Part shown: positions 33,267 through 46,834 of the stretch, piece after piece | Layout: the number at the start of each line of letters is the position of its first letter | Position numbering within the stretch: position 1 is the stretch's first letter | Assembly: GCA_025618425.1 (NCBI GenBank) | Contig: CM046839.1 | Coordinates: forward strand, 2,728,831 to 2,792,830 | Source of the DNA: Heliocidaris tuberculata | Taxonomy: Eukaryota > Echinodermata > Echinoidea > Camarodonta > Echinometridae | Direction: 5' to 3' | Length of the DNA stretch: 64,000 bases | Made by a program: the position numbers and the translations under genes | The notes under the pieces: model-generated | Database searches by the model: none | Seen by the model: only the letters and a program-made list of their open reading frames with translations | Told to the model about the DNA's origin: nothing

Positions 33267-35315
33267 TAAAGCCTCCTTGAACTTATCATAAGGGGATGAT
33301 TAGTAAAACTCGGTGTATTGTGGTAAATACTCGCACATCCAAATCAGTTGAAGAGAGACCCGAGAGTCATATTCTGACTAACTTAATTTTTCCTTTTATT
33401 CATTTTGCTCAAGATAAATTAAAATTGTTCAGATAGTAGTCTACTCCCATTACTTTTACAACAATTATACTGTATAGATTTCTGCATCAACGTAAACATG
33501 CTTTTCTCTGTAATTGTCGATAACATGCTTTCGGACATGTTAACAACAATATCCAGAAAAACATCAAATCAATACCAGATCAAAAGTAGAATGACTTTGT
33601 CGAGTATTTGATGAGAATGTTTCCATGATGGGTTTTAATTTGTCAGTATTAACCTCATAGACAATACTTTACAATGTAACTCGTCTGAGGATCCCGATCC
33701 TTTTAGCTAGAAATTTATTGATTGTAAGCGATGCTTTCAGGGTATAGATTGATAAATTGCTTGAAATTGAATTGCACTTTGCTGTAAGGTCAGAAGTTTT
33801 AATGACATCATTTATCAGACCTGGGACTAAGGCCATTTTTATTGTACCCTCCCATCTTCACGTCATGTTCCAAACAATGTTCGTTTATTTTCTCATGTTT
33901 TTATTTCCTTTTTTTTTTTTTTCCCCCTTTGCTGGTGTTCATTTATGTTTCAAACAGCATAGCTTTTTAGGAAAACGCAATGAGATATATATTTGAACAG
34001 TTACGTTATTATGAGCATGATGAGGGAGAGACTAATATTTCCCAGAACACAGACAATAATTATGGAATACTGTGGTTTGATGTCATGTTTCTGTTTATTT
34101 TATTTTATTTTTATTATTTATTCGGCATTTCGTAAACAATACAGAAAACAATACAGAAAACAATAACAGGAATAAACATTGTAAAGAAAGGACCTGGATC
34201 AGAGTTGATGAGGCTGCCTGGGTTTAGAAAAGGTTAAATCAATTACCATGACCCACAGGTCTTGATTTTGTCTTTCTTGTCAGTGCCGTTTCTCCCCAAA
34301 CTGCAATTCTTTATCAGTGTCATTATTTATTTTGAGCATTTATGAGGGGTTTATACTTTTATTAACCATTCATCACCCCATAAAAAATCCAAATTACCAT
34401 CCTGCTATCTATGTGAAATATTATAGGACATTAGATACTAGTAAGCGAAATGTTAACATGGTTAACCAGCGTCTAGACAAAAATAAACTTTACAGCGCTT
34501 GCATTCATCTGATGACTATATAGAGGTTATAATAATTGTATCAAGCGACAAAATATTGGCTACAGAGTAATACAATAATAGAACAATACTATCGTTCGAA
34601 GATTCGACATACTTGTGACACTGCGATAATATTGTTAGCCAGGCAGACAAAGATCATCTATTTTTTTAACAGCCCTTGGTAGAGCGTTGGAGCATTTTAT
34701 AAAAAATATTTGGGTCTTAGAAATTTTGCGGAAATCTTACATTAAACATGTTGAATTCTAATGCGAATTTGTAAATTATCTTGAATATTAGAGCAAGAGA
34801 GTAACAAATATACAATATTCATTATAAATGTTAATGAAAATTAAATTTAAGATATAAGTATATTTGGAGATGAAACGTGAAAAGAATGCTAACGTCATAA
34901 CTGAAGATTGTTAGCAATATGTAATAAAATCACATTGCTACTACAAACAATATAGATTGTTTAATCCGTGTAAATCTACCCCCTCTCTCTCTCTCTCTCT
35001 CGAAATTAAATCCCCTCTCGCTTTTTCTTGATCTTTTAAACTAAACATCTATCATTGTAATCTCTACACAAAATCCATTACTGTCCGAGAGTATTTGATT
35101 TTTTTTTCTATGAAATCCAATACCGTATCCTACTTTATAATGTTACACCACAAAGCCATAATTTTCTAGGTTGATTACATGATATAAAAGCTCTTTAAAG
35201 GTGAAATACTTTTTCATGATGAAGTAATACATTAAGAGCTAAAATGATTACATGGAATGCAAAGTTTGGTTGTGAGCGGCAATCGTTCATTTTAAGGTAT
35301 ACATTTATGTAAACA
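33267..35315. other. Unassigned 2 kb
   Basis: AT-rich with a T-run (33908-33922) and a short CT repeat (34984-35001). No gene or element supported. Confidence 0.5.
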
Positions 35316-36000
35316 CAACAAAAAAAGTAACCGCCCCCCTTAATCAAATTGGCGTAACTTCTTAACGAAAATGCAGTGAGCAAAATAACTTGCAAGAGTG
35401 TTCTTACACTTATTGACTAACTTCCCTGTAAAAATGAGATTGATCCATCGAGTCATGCATAAGTAGGCGAAAATGTCACTTTTCAAAAGTCACAAGGGTA
35501 AGTTTTTATGCTGTATTAACAGTACATTTCAGTAATCCTTGCGCGATTTTTAAAGTGTGCTCACTCAACCATGACACGATGACAACCTCTTATGTTCTCA
35601 TGACATGTGATGATACATTTTGGTAAAAGTATATGGAGTTATTTTTTTTCAATAAGCTGAATGGATTTTGCAATTCAAAATTCAGGAGGGTTGAATTTTT
35701 TTTTAAATTGTGCTCACCCAACCATAATAATGAGAAAAAGGTCAAGATAGGTGTAAGGGGGTCAAGTGTTCGCTAAAATCTCGTTTCACAGAATCCCAAA
35801 ATGACCCTTGTGACTTTTGAAAAGTGACAATTTTGCCTTTAATGTTTGCTCACTCATGCATGACTCAATGAATCAATCTCATTTTCACAGAAAAGTTAGT
35901 CAATAAGTGTAAGAACACTCCTGGCACGTTATTTTGCTCAAAACCTTTTTCATTAAAAAGTTATGCCATTTCAATTAAGGGGGAAGTTACTTTTTTGTTG
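35316..36000. mobile_element. Foldback element with about 180-bp arms
   Basis: CAACAAAAAAAGTAAC and CCCCCTTAATCAAATTGG at the left are mirrored at the right (about 35805-36000). Further matching words are AGTGTTCTTACACTTATTGA, ATGAGATTGAT(C/T)CAT and TCACTTTTCAAAAGTCACA. The loop of about 300 bp repeats TGTGCTCAC(T/C)CAACCAT twice. No coding capacity and no clear target duplication. Confidence 0.7.
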
Positions 36001-36484
36001 TTGTTTAGTTGAGGTGTTTATGTGAAAAGCATTAGACATACTTATATTGCTGAAAGTGATTAAAATACAGTTCTCTTAAAATTATGTCTCTCAATTGCTA
36101 TTAAATATTTACATGTCTAAAAAGTTTCCATTAAATAGATGGATGGAACTGACCACCCACATGCGGGATTTAGAGGGCGGAAAACCTGCCAGTGCCCCTT
36201 TTTCTTAGAGCCCAATCTGCAGGCATACCTTAAGTACACATGAGAAAAATGTGTCACCTTAAGAGCCAAAAGGCACCTGGAAAATGTGATAACCCCCTTT
36301 TTCTTGCTTGTCAGAGACTTTGGAAGTGAATTACGAGCTAAATATTGGATGAAATTCAGAGATTTTGTGAGTGAATTATCCCTTTAAAAATATTCTAGTA
36401 TTTAAGATCCATATTATATTCATAATTTTAATTTATTTAATTAGTTTTGTGTTTCCTAGATTTTTTATTGTTTATTTCTTAAAC
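36001..36484. other. Unassigned spacer
   Basis: No recognised feature; CCCCCTTTTTCTT-like words recur near 36196 and 36293. Confidence 0.4.
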
Positions 36485-36489
36485 CTTTC

Positions 36490-36514
36490 TTTTTTGTTTG
36501 TTTTGTTTGTTTTG

Positions 36515-36545
<31 letters not shown>

Positions 36546-36612
36546 GTTTTTTGTTTTTGTTTGTTTTTGTTTTTGTTTTTGTTTGTTTGTTTGTTTGTTT
36601 GTTTGTTTTTTG
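36490..36612. repeat. (TTTTG)n/(TTTG)n tract
   Basis: About 120 bp of TTTTG and TTTG units on the plus strand. The phenylalanine/valine and lysine/glutamine frames through it are artefacts. Confidence 0.9.
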
Positions 36613-38317
36613 GGGGAAGGAGCCCCTAATATTGGGTGCACCCTGCCCCCATTAAAACAAAAACTGATTAGATAGACGCTGTATGACACGCACACCCAAG
36701 AATCGTGGACTTTTGCGATTTTCAAACGTTCCCCCCCCCCTTCTTTCTGACAGTTCTGGACATGCCTGTTACCGTATAACCACTCAATCGTTCTAAACTT
36801 ACAAAATTAATGGAAAATGCATTAACGTCTTGGTGGAAATAATCTACGAAATAGAAGGATATCAGCAACATGTGGGATAGGATTAAAATCGATCATCAAT
36901 AATATACACCATTTTTTCCTTTGTACGGCGAGTAAAGTGTCGGCGTTTGATGTCATGTCCGGATCTCCTACTCAATTCTAATATTCTTAGATTGCACAAA
37001 ACACATCTAAAAGCTTGTAATAGTGATATAGAAACCTTATTTCCCTGGACAGAAGCACTTATGATGTGTGTCTAGTGAGATGATGTATCCATGGTAACAA
37101 GCTTTCATTTGAAATCGAAGCATGGTGTGCTCTTAAAACAAGTGATGGATGGACTACAGATCGCAAGAGAGGAATCCGACACGAGAATATCTTAAAAAAC
37201 AGATTTCGGGAATATAATTATTTGAAGAGTGAAACAAGTTAAAGGTAATGTCAGCAGTTTTCAACGCCTCTGTAAATGAATCTTCTTAAAATTCCTTCTG
37301 AAAAAAAAAGTAGATTTCTAATCAATCTTCACAACATATGAGAACACAGGCGGAAGATAACTTGTCAGCCTGAATTTGTATAAAGCATTAAAGCATTTCA
37401 GAACTCTTTAAACTTTGATAATACGGGACATGATCATTTGAATTGGAGCTTTTGACCTTCACTTTCTGTCAAAACAATACTGACAAATATTTTGAATATG
37501 GAGCTACAAATTCAAGATTTTCGCATAAACTAGTGTTGTATTGACATACCGGTACATCAATATTTTGTTTAAAATGTTTAAATGAAATATAGGCATTAAT
37601 CTTATTATAATATATATTAGATATGTGCCGTATAACAAATATTGAAATCCATATTTTAATTTATGCAACTTTAAACGGAATGTTTCAATGATGTTTGTTG
37701 TTTTAAAATGATTTTTAAAATGGCCTGCCCAGATTCTTGGTAGCCATACTACCCTTCTACCCATGATAGATAGATAAATAGAGGGAGAAAAGAAAGGGAA
37801 AGATTGAAATCGAAAGAAAGAGAAAGAAAGAGGGGGAAATGAAAGAAATAATGAAGAGAGAGACAGAGAGACAGAGAGAGACAGAGATATACCATTTTCA
37901 TTATTCACTGCCAAAAGCGGATTTAGTTCGGACTAAGTCAGGATCGATAGATCCGCATCTCAAGTCCTGCTAGCGTTCGTACTTACAGCAGTTAGACCAC
38001 ATCTCATCTGCTATGCATATTTGTTTCCATGTTGGTTGTGCACGTACAATACCTAATGTAATAATCCCCAGCTGTCTGTATTTTGTGTTTTTCTCCGCCA
38101 CCTTGTTGTAAAACATACAGCGAACCTGATCCACATCAAGCAGTGTGGATGGCGTATCATAATACGAGTAAATCCACTTCCGGTCAGGACTCGAGGAGTG
38201 TATCGAGAAGTCCGAACTAAGTCCAGACTCCGAGCGGATTGAGTGGTGCTGATAGCTTTCATAATTAGCTTTTGGAGTCCGAACTTACTCCTCTTCTACC
38301 CCTAATATGAAAAAGGT

Positions 38318-38353
<36 letters not shown>

Positions 38354-41145
38354 ATTGCACTAATCTGCGGTATACATTTCAACATCTTCTTTGTTATATT
38401 GTTCTCTCTTGTGTAACGTAATTCTAGCATTTTATGGCGCCATATGCATACATTAAGCTTTGTCAGGAAGTAATGGTCCTGTGCTAGGGCGTTTGCTAAA
38501 AAGCTCAAATATTCATAGTCCCAAAGCCGAGAGAACGATTACCAAATAATGTTTGACTTACGTCTAGAGCTAAAAATTCGTATGTGACATACCATCATAA
38601 GGGAATAAGTTTGTCTCCTGTTCTGTCGGATTTGTGAGTATGCATAACCAAGAAGAAAGGTTTACGGGTTCTTTTACTTTTTTATTGGCTTTAAGGTTAT
38701 ATCACAAGACATAGACAAAATTAAACCTCAAAGTCGCGTGTATGGTTTCTTGCATGGAAAAGTACAGTTCATCATTGCGGAAGCATTATTGAAGGAAAAG
38801 CATTTGAGTTTTAGCCTTTGCTGAAATCGGCACTTTGTCTTGAACTTTTAAAAATAGAAATTTGGAGCAGTTATCTTTCTACTAAATGCCATGACCCTTG
38901 CAAAATCTCTTTCAAACGGGCGCTTATCATGCCTAAGATTAAACAAACTCTTTACTGGAACATTTCATTTTTCACTGAAAAAAAAGGAAGAAAAGATAGC
39001 AGCAGGTATAATCAAAAGACACAACTTGATCAGGGGAGGGGGATATTATAATTTCTGTACTTTGGTTGTATCCCTGCGTGGGTATTAGTCAACATAGTAC
39101 TTGAAATTGCGTGGTCACTTAATATGGCCCCTCTTTTAAACAAACATGCCTAGATTCCATTAGCCTACTCGATACATCGATCATACGCCCCAGTCACATA
39201 CAGCACACATAATTGCATTTCCACTGTTTTTAATACTTTAATTGGTACACAAACTCAATGGTAAGAACATGTTAAAACAGGTTAAAACGATCAACGCCGC
39301 TAATATATATTAGTTATTACCAGTGGTTAATCAGTGATATCTATCATGTGGGATCTGTATATTCACCCATACTTTTTAAAATCTGTTTTTCAATCATCCC
39401 TTCTGGTTTATCCAGCCACTGGCGTAACTCACAATCTTGGACAAAAGAAATAAAGCTTGTGCAGAGAGGAGCGATCACCATCCGACGATGGTTAGAACCA
39501 GAGTAGAAGTCGAATGGACATCTTTCAAGTTATCGGTCGGTTTGGATTCATTCTGGAGATGTGACCGGGGGTAAGAAGAAGGACAGAGTATTTGGAGTAG
39601 AAACAGTAAATTTCCGTTTCTACACGCTTGCTCTCTCTTCTTAGTCAGTAGATGACTGGTCATATTTATTTGCCACTTGACCTGAAACTAGAAACTTCTT
39701 GTTGCCATGGAAACTGGTAATTTGTGCTTCTTCTCATTTCTCTTGCTAGGATGATAATGGTGTCATGACAACAATCGACTGGATACAAAAATCAAGATCA
39801 TTAAGTAGTAGAATTAGGAAGATTAACATTTGGCTGGACTCGACGAATACATTCTCAGTATCGCTTTCTGTAGGTATTACAATTAGTAAAGCTGAGGCTG
39901 TACCCCTCACTGGGAAAATATAAAGCAGATGGAGATAGGGGAAGAGCGGGGACTGGATTTTCATTTGAGAGAGAAGGGAAATTTATAGAGAAATGGAGAG
40001 ATAAAGAGAGGGAGAGAGAGAGAGAGAATAATCAAGCATTCTGTGACTTAGTGTATATGCCACAAGCAAATCTACCAGATGTATTTTTAAGGTAAAACAA
40101 GATAAAATGAACAGCGTATCTAGAGGCCGACTTTCATGCCCTGTTAAAAATACAACGACCTTTCGCTAAAACACTAAACCCATGCCAGACTTCATTTAAT
40201 TGTTTTTTTGAAAACACCTATTCCTGAGGGCAAGGCGGGTAGATCTGTGCAACTAACAGAAACGGACATTACTTCGTAAATGTGCATTAATCTGCATCAA
40301 TATTAGCCACATCCCATTCTCTCGTTCTACAACTTCACAAAACTCACTTCTTGGGATACAAACTACACAGGAACAATATGTTAAATAAACAAGAATAACC
40401 AATACAAACTTACTATTCGTGAACTGGTTTAGAACATTGAGGCTAAAAATAAACAAAACAAACAATACAAGGACAGACTATATCAACGCTGAATTCTGTC
40501 TCCTCACAATATGATTGAGAAGTATACTGGAGTAATATGAGGAAGATTTGAGATCTTCTAATTTCAGCGAGAATTTGGGGCAATTAATTAAAAGTGATAT
40601 AAAACGCAACATATAAGGAAGAAGGAGAATACAGCAGCATGAATCCGCTACTATTCGCAATTTCCTATCTCCACGTCTCGAGCCCGCCATCAGGTAGACT
40701 GTCTCAATAACATGTTGTCTCGTTCCCTCAACTTGTTCTTACTGCGAGAAAATCTCTTCTAGGTGAAATCTAATTTCATTTAATTACACAATTTCGCCGT
40801 TCAAATTTGCTGGTAGTGAATAACTTACAGTGGCCGTGACCTAGTCTCTCAACAATTACGCACAAAACTCGACAAAGACAAGTCGAAAGAAGTTGCACAT
40901 TTCCCGGAAATGATACCGACTGGCATTGTCCTCGAGAAAGATTCTCAGTCTTAGACATGTATCACAAATCACACAACAACAACAAAATGTGAAGCTATGA
41001 AGCTATAAATATTACCACACATTCTTTTTCAAGGAATGACATTTGAGAGTATTTCAATTTTTTTTGGATAGCGGTAGAGACAAGCATTGTCCGACTGTCT
41101 TTACTTAACAGTCGCATACATGTGTATAATATTTTTTATTTTCCC
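36613..41145. other. 4.5 kb without a supported gene
   Basis: Simple repeats: GA/GAAA (37790-37885), GA (38318-38350), GA (40010-40027). TTAGTTCGGACT occurs in opposite orientations at 37922 and 38210, about 290 bp apart, a possible decayed inverted-repeat element. X-box-like palindromes are at 37085-37098 and 39701-39714. Frames are short and lack motifs. Confidence 0.5.
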
Positions 41146-41148
41146 CTT

Positions 41149-41151
41149 CTT

Positions 41152-41185
<34 letters not shown>

Positions 41186-41186
41186 A

Positions 41187-41230
<44 letters not shown>
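41149..41230. repeat. Compound C-run, (CT)n, (AT)n
   Basis: About 80 bp of consecutive homopolymer and dinucleotide runs, ending in about 20 AT units. Confidence 0.9.
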
Positions 41231-41235
<5 letters not shown>

Positions 41236-41473
41236 TCGATAGCTGTGGGGGCTTTCTAGGCATATTTTTCTTTATATTGCACCCCCGCCTTAGCAATTTT
41301 GGCTGGTCAGAAACTACATATTTCCATTACGGATCAAACAACATACTGATTTTCCCCCACCCACCCCCAATAAGAGAGCTTGGAACATCTGGAGATCTGA
41401 CCTTTTTTCGGGACTCACGGTCCCCCGAAATGTTCGGAGCAATAAGTTGCCTCTACATCTGGTGCCGCCACTG
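41231..41473. mobile_element. hAT-type terminus (fragment)
   Basis: The right end, complemented, is CAGTGGCGGCACCAGATGTA, a hAT-style terminus. A degenerate left end may start near 41239 (CTGTGGGGGCTTTCTAGG), but no 8-bp duplication is visible. Confidence 0.4.
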
Positions 41474-42480
41474 GTAAAACCATGTATGATAAAAACCAAT
41501 TTTGTTATTTTATTGCATTTTTTAGCAGTTAAAGAGGTTGAATTTCTCTAACAGATTCCAAACTCTCTGAAGTTAATAGAAGCTATTTTGATTGATTGAA
41601 ATTGCTGGATGACAATGAAGCATTTTGGATGATGAATTTTTATTAGTATCTGCTGCTTTTAGAGAGCAAAAAATTAATAAGTACGAAATATTACAAAAGA
41701 ACTCGAGCTATTCAGTCGCGACAAATACTGTGGTCGTCTTTTGAATAAATTTGACATTATGGCATTATGGCGCTCGTATTGACTACGTATTGACTACTTA
41801 CTGAAATGCATTTTCACAAATAATAAAATGAAAAACAAAAAGTATGAAGCGCTGTTTTGAATAAAAGTGCACGTAAACAAAATCACTGAACTAAGATAAG
41901 TTTTAAAGATGGCGTTAAATTTTAGTCTGTTTGGATGACAACAACAACGGAAGCAAGTGTTCTAGAATCTCTCCGAGTTAATGGCTAACAACTGCTTAGT
42001 AGCGCTAGAAACCTAAGACGGGGAGATAGTTATCGGTGAATTACGAGTGGTAGAGTGGATGCGTGGTGGTATTAAAATAGGTTCGGAGACTGTTAGCTGT
42101 TGGTAAATGGATCCAAATTTGTATCGCTCTGGTAACTTTTAAGTCGATGTTGATGCATGAAGCGGTACCACCTTTCGCATTTTTGCACATCAACAGATGT
42201 AATTTATGGCGATGAGAACATTCTTTAGTGTCTACTTCAAGTCAAAGAGAGCAGCATCCAAGTCCGATGGCTGTTTTGTTTTTTTGCTTTTTGTGCTTAA
42301 GGCTTGTAACCGTTACCCGGATACTGCAGCCACCAAGATTAATCACGTTTCATTTTCTCTGATACGATCATCTTGAAGGGCGGACTTGTGATGGGGAGAA
42401 TCTGGGATTTTCCCCTAGGAGCGGTTTGTCTTTGATTTCTCTTTGATTTCAAGGCAAGACGATTTGTCTGTCGGTTGATT
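41474..42480. other. Unassigned spacer
   Basis: No feature supported. Confidence 0.45.
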
Positions 42481-42623
42481 AAAAAATATAGGAAAGACCC
42501 CCCCCCCCCCCCCCCCCTCTCCGTTGCCCAAATGAGTCATTTAGGTAGAGCTTGAAGGGCTGGCGGCACTTTGAGAAATTGTCGATGGAAAAATGTCGAT
42601 GGAAAAATACTAGATCCGCCACT
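42481..42623. mobile_element. hAT-type terminus with C-run
   Basis: The right end, complemented, is AAGTGGCGGATCTAGTATTT, close to the CAGTGGCGGATCTAG termini of hAT elements. A C18 run precedes it at 42499-42517. The unit TGTCGATGGAAAAA is duplicated just inside. The left end is not found. Confidence 0.45.
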
Positions 42624-42928
42624 TATCAATAACTTATTGATGTGTTGGGGTGCTCCTCCGCTCCATCCCCTCCCTTTTGACAGTCCTTAATCTGCCCCTC
42701 TATCAGGTATACAATTCAAGGTTTTAATGTGTAATCGAATTTATAGTTATGCTAACATGAGATCAACAAGCAAAACAGTATTACAATAAAGAGCAGGCGA
42801 GCTACAGTTATAGCTAGAGTTCCAATAACATTACAAGCAAAAACGACTGGATGATCATGATCATTTAGCACGATTTCAGGCTGTTTACAAAGTCCTTAAA
42901 GTTGTCGTTATCATGTTTAATGAAATCC

Positions 42929-43057
42929 TACGGAAGCGTTAAAGTGCCATTCTACTTGACGACATGACGAGATATTTCATTCTGTCAAGTCGACATGATA
43001 TCGATATTAAGTCGACTTGACAAGATGAAAGAAGAAATGCACTTTAACGCTTCCGTA
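42929..43057. mobile_element. MITE with TACGGAAGCGTTAAAGTGC ends
   Basis: A 129-bp element; TACGGAAGCGTTAAAGTGC and its exact complement form the ends. The interior has two AAGTCGAC motifs around a central GATATCGATAT. If the outer TA belongs to the target, this is a TA-inserting element. Confidence 0.78.
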
Positions 43058-43124
43058 CAATCCAAATTTGGACAAGGAATTAACAAGAGAAGTGGAGAAT
43101 GTGCACTGTAATGTGCAGAATCGC

Positions 43125-43211
43125 AACTGAATCCAGTGACGGGGTAATAATGTTGTAAGCGTTTTGGTCGGTTGCATTGTAACTGGTAAGGCGCTATTAT
43201 AAGAAACAGCA

Positions 43212-43242
<31 letters not shown>
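43125..43242 (+). mobile_element. SINE 3' end with ATT tail
   Basis: GACGGGGTAATAATGTTGTA and AAGGCGCTATTATAAGAAAC run into an (ATT)n tail at 43211-43242. The GGGTAATAA word recalls SINE family 1 near its 3' end. The head is absent. A G-run follows at 43252-43269. Confidence 0.55.
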
Positions 43243-43244
<2 letters not shown>

Positions 43245-43269
43245 GTTAAAACGGGGGGGGGGGGGGGGG

Positions 43270-45210
43270 AGGTGAATTATATCACACCGAAGGATAGAAG
43301 TTTTTAACTTCACCTTTGAAGAAAAGAAGGATTTCAGCGGTTGAGAATGATTGGTACTTACTTTGTATCAACTAGAATAATAATCATTTGATGCAGTTTA
43401 AAGATGGAGTATAGTTTTGGTAAGCACCCCCTCCCAAAAAATGAATTCAAATCAAGATATTTCTTTGATTTTAGTTGATAACTATTATTAGTAATAACAT
43501 GGCTCTGTATTGCCTTTGCAGCTGAAATTTGTCATATAGTCCTGTAGCATGGACTAAAATATATATAATTGTAATAATCTCCTTTGATATAATATGAAAG
43601 AAGTAATACAGCCCCACTAAAACAGATTTAAATAACACAGTCGAATTTGGTTGCTTTCGATCCAGTCAAAGATTCATAACGATCGGAAACAAAAACAAAA
43701 ACAAAATCAAAAGGAAAGTGCATGGTGTGTTCCTTTATAAAATAATATCAAATGAATTAATTTAATCCGATTAACACAATACTCATTACGTTAATGCCCC
43801 ATGCACAAACGCCGAATTCATCAGAGAGAAATGATATTAAGTCAATTTACCCTTTTAATTCATCGCTTGCGGTTGTGCGACCTGGTTTTTCAATTTCATA
43901 ACCATTTCACTGTTGAAACCTCGGGGTAAGCTTTGAAATGTTTCGTGCACTTTCGCGTTTGTCGGGTAATCATGATAATTGTGTGGATTTCATGTTGTTA
44001 TTTTACCACGTTCTCTATTAAAAAAAGCTTTTAATGAAGAAAAATTATTACTCTGTGTTTAATTACAATGTCGTATGTTATATTATATTATTGTTATACA
44101 TTGAATTAATCCTGAAACAGCCCGTGAATAATTAATCATATAAATTTTAATTTAAGCATGTAGTCATAGTTGGGCTTTTAAAAAAAGTTTTGTTGGGATA
44201 CCCTTAGGGCCTTCTAGAGGAAAGATTCCGAAGCAATCAACTGTAATAATTCATAGTATGCCATTGATTTCACATAACTTATTGCCTGGTTAACTACTAA
44301 GTGTGTGTATATTTAATTAGATTAAAATGGAGAAAGAGACGTCATTTGGGAAGTTTTGACCCGCATTTGCTTCAAAGTAGTAACCCACGTGACCCAGGCC
44401 TGTCATGTATACCGATGTCGGTAAGATTTTAACTTTTCATTTGAAAAGGAGCGGTATATTTTTCATGTTTGATTAATACGTGATGATGACTCTTCTTGTT
44501 ATAAGCGCCATTATTCTTATGATAATACATAATTGTTCATATAGCATGAATATTGAAGTTCTTCCCATGATTTACGAGTAACGCATACCCACCGTAAGGT
44601 TCGTTCAACTGAATTTTGACATGTTCGATGGAACGAATCGGATGTATACGCCATTAGACGATACATTTTCTTTCATGATTACCCAAGGTACAATTTTTTG
44701 GTAATCTTGCACCCCATGATAGGTCTGTTAGCATGATTAGTAGGGTATCCGTGCACCCCCCCCCCCCACCACCAGGACTAAACGAAACCAACTGTTTTAA
44801 AATTTTCTTTAGAATGTAATTTTAAGATATTCAAAATGCTAACCCCCCAAAAGTGGCCCCTCACGGCGAAATCAAGACGGCGTCCAAGGTGACGAAAATA
44901 GGCTTTTATTCAATTTGTTCGGGGGTCGATCTTATTGCACATTTTTGACATGTTCACCTGTAACTTTATGTTTGATTATCAGATTTCATTGGAACTTGAT
45001 CATTGTCTTTAGAATCATATTCCGCACATTTTGATAGTAATCAAATGTATGTACCTCACTGACTGTTGCCATGGCAACCGCATATCTAAATACAAGCCTA
45101 CACGTTTTTGAGAAGTTTTTGATAAACACCATAATAAACCCGGCGGCTTCGTTCAGGCTGACAAACTTTTTGTGAATTACATAGATCGTCTAAGTAACTT
45201 TAAGAGGTCA
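43270..45210. other. Unassigned 1.9 kb
   Basis: A C-run lies at 44756-44767. The exact X-box palindrome GTTGCCATGGCAAC is at 45065-45078. No gene or repeat otherwise supported. Confidence 0.5.
45065..45078. promoter_or_regulatory. Exact RFX X-box-like palindrome
   Basis: GTTGCCATGGCAAC is a perfect 14-bp palindrome and matches the consensus bound by RFX transcription factors in animals. No gene start is visible nearby, so any regulatory role is inferred from the motif only. Confidence 0.5.
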
Positions 45211-45539
45211 GGGGGTGTTTCATAAAGCCGTTCGTAAGTTACGAACGACTTTACGCACGACTGGTGATATGTTCTTGTGCTAAATGAGATATCCCAGATT
45301 TTCCCTGGTGTTTTGACATGTGGGACTGAATTTCCAATAACCCTATCAATTTTGACAAATAATAAACTTTGCATTCGAATGCTTGTTTAACAGCAAGAAT
45401 TTTAATCCACAAAGATCGGATTTCAACTTTAGCTGATGGGAATCAAAATGATTGAGAATCTGATTAGCACCCAAGAACAGGTACCAGTCGTGCGTAAAGT
45501 CGTTCGTAACTTTACGAACAGCTTTATGAAACACCTCCC
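45211..45539. mobile_element. MITE with GGTGTTTCATAAAGC ends
   Basis: The left end, GGGGGTGTTTCATAAAGCCG, then TTCGTAAGTTACGAACGAC and TTTACGCACGACTGGT, is mirrored on the right by about 55 bp with few mismatches. The TTCGTAA-GTTACGAA word is itself palindromic. The 329-bp element is non-coding; frames inside are shadows. Confidence 0.82.
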
Positions 45540-45833
45540 AGATCTCATTATATGTAAAATGGGGTGACTCCTGGCCTAGTCTGTCTGCTCATTAGATTTA
45601 CAATTCAAACGTTCATTAACAACAATCGTTACCAGACCTCATAAAATTTATCATGTCATATTTCATGCTCTATCAGCTATTCTCCCTAATCATCCTCACA
45701 GACAACGCCGGTCGCATGAGGAAGAAGGGGATACCTAGAGTGGCATATTCAGAAATTAAAAAAGCAAGGGGGTAGAATCCTCTCTAGACCGGGGGCATTG
45801 GGGAAATTTAAAGAGGGGGGATGTAGACAGGCT
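45540..45833. other. Short spacer
   Basis: Nothing recognised. Confidence 0.4.
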
Positions 45834-46352
45834 CAGGGGTGTCGATTCGTGTTCATGATTGGGGGGGGGGGATGACCGGCAAGGGAGCAAAGCGACCGAG
45901 CGGGGGGGGGGGGGGTGAGGGAGGGGGTATCCCCCTCCCACACCAGGGAATTTTTCAAAAATCTGTCCATAAAACTTGCATTTTAGAGCATCCCAAAATA
46001 GTTTTTAGTGAAAAGATGGAATGCACGGATCCATGCCAATGGACGGAACCACTTAATTCAAAATAGCAATGCAAGCGAACGAATTTTCTTCGATATTTTC
46101 GCATTGAAATTATGGCATTTCTTATTTCCTTACTTCTAATCATTAAAGAATGTGATTTTTTTTTAAAGATCAAACATAGTGAGTTTGGGTAATTATTAGT
46201 TTTAAGTTAATGTATCATAATTCTTATTTATTTTATCCCAAAATATTGGGGGGGGGGGGTGGGAATGATAATACAGGCCCTCCCCCACCTCAATTTTTTT
46301 TTGGGGGATATATACCCCCATCCCCCCCCCCCCCCCCGGGATTGACACCCAT
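45834..46352 (-). mobile_element. CAGGGGTGTCGATCC-family element, copy 2
   Basis: Left CAGGGGTGTCGATTCG and right (complemented) CATGGGTGTCAATCCCGG form imperfect ends. About 320 bp match the copy at 20403 in inverted orientation. G- and C-runs lie at 45860-45871, 45902-45915, 46249-46259 and 46322-46337. It also has the word GGGAGCAAAGCGACCGAGCG. It is non-coding. Confidence 0.68.
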
Positions 46353-46441
46353 GCACCGGCTTAACCCTCTGCTGCATATGCCACTGATCAATGGGTCTCA
46401 ACATGGCCGACTAGATGACGGCAAAATCTCAGGAACTTTGT

Positions 46442-46834
46442 TTAAAGGGATTCGGTAACTTCGTGGAGGCTTGATTTAATAAATTGTTGAATTTTAATAT
46501 CTGTCTTGTATAATGTTGTTCATAGGGATAAATAAATAGCCAGGCATAGAGAGGTTTTCAAATATATATTATTAAGATATCTATGACTGAATACTCCCAT
46601 TTACGAAAGCGTATGGCCATACGCTTTAGTCTAACATTGAGTCTGTGGGGGGAAAAATGAGTCTGGCATTTCCGGTCACTTGCATATGTTTACTTTTGTG
46701 AAGCACATGATGACTTTGAAATGCTTCTTTTTTTCCGGGCTTCATTTTTACACCATATTACATACACTGATAGCATATAAGGCCAGGCAGCTCAGATTTT
46801 ACCAAGCCTCTACAAAGTTACCAAATCACTTTAA
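46442..46834. mobile_element. piggyBac-like MITE, copy 2
   Basis: TTAA at 46442-46445 and 46831-46834. Ends are AGGGATTCGGTAACTTCGTG and, complemented, AGTGATTTGGTAACTTTGTA. The central 22-bp palindrome built from AAAGCGTATGG is identical to copy 1 at 5570-5973, which lies in the opposite orientation. One end type (ATTCGG) and the other (ATTTGG) keep their identity in both copies. Confidence 0.82.

Noticed and set aside
37922..38225. Inverted TTAGTTCGGACT words as a MITE
   Set aside because: Only about 15 bp match and the outer ends disagree; too weak to call an element.
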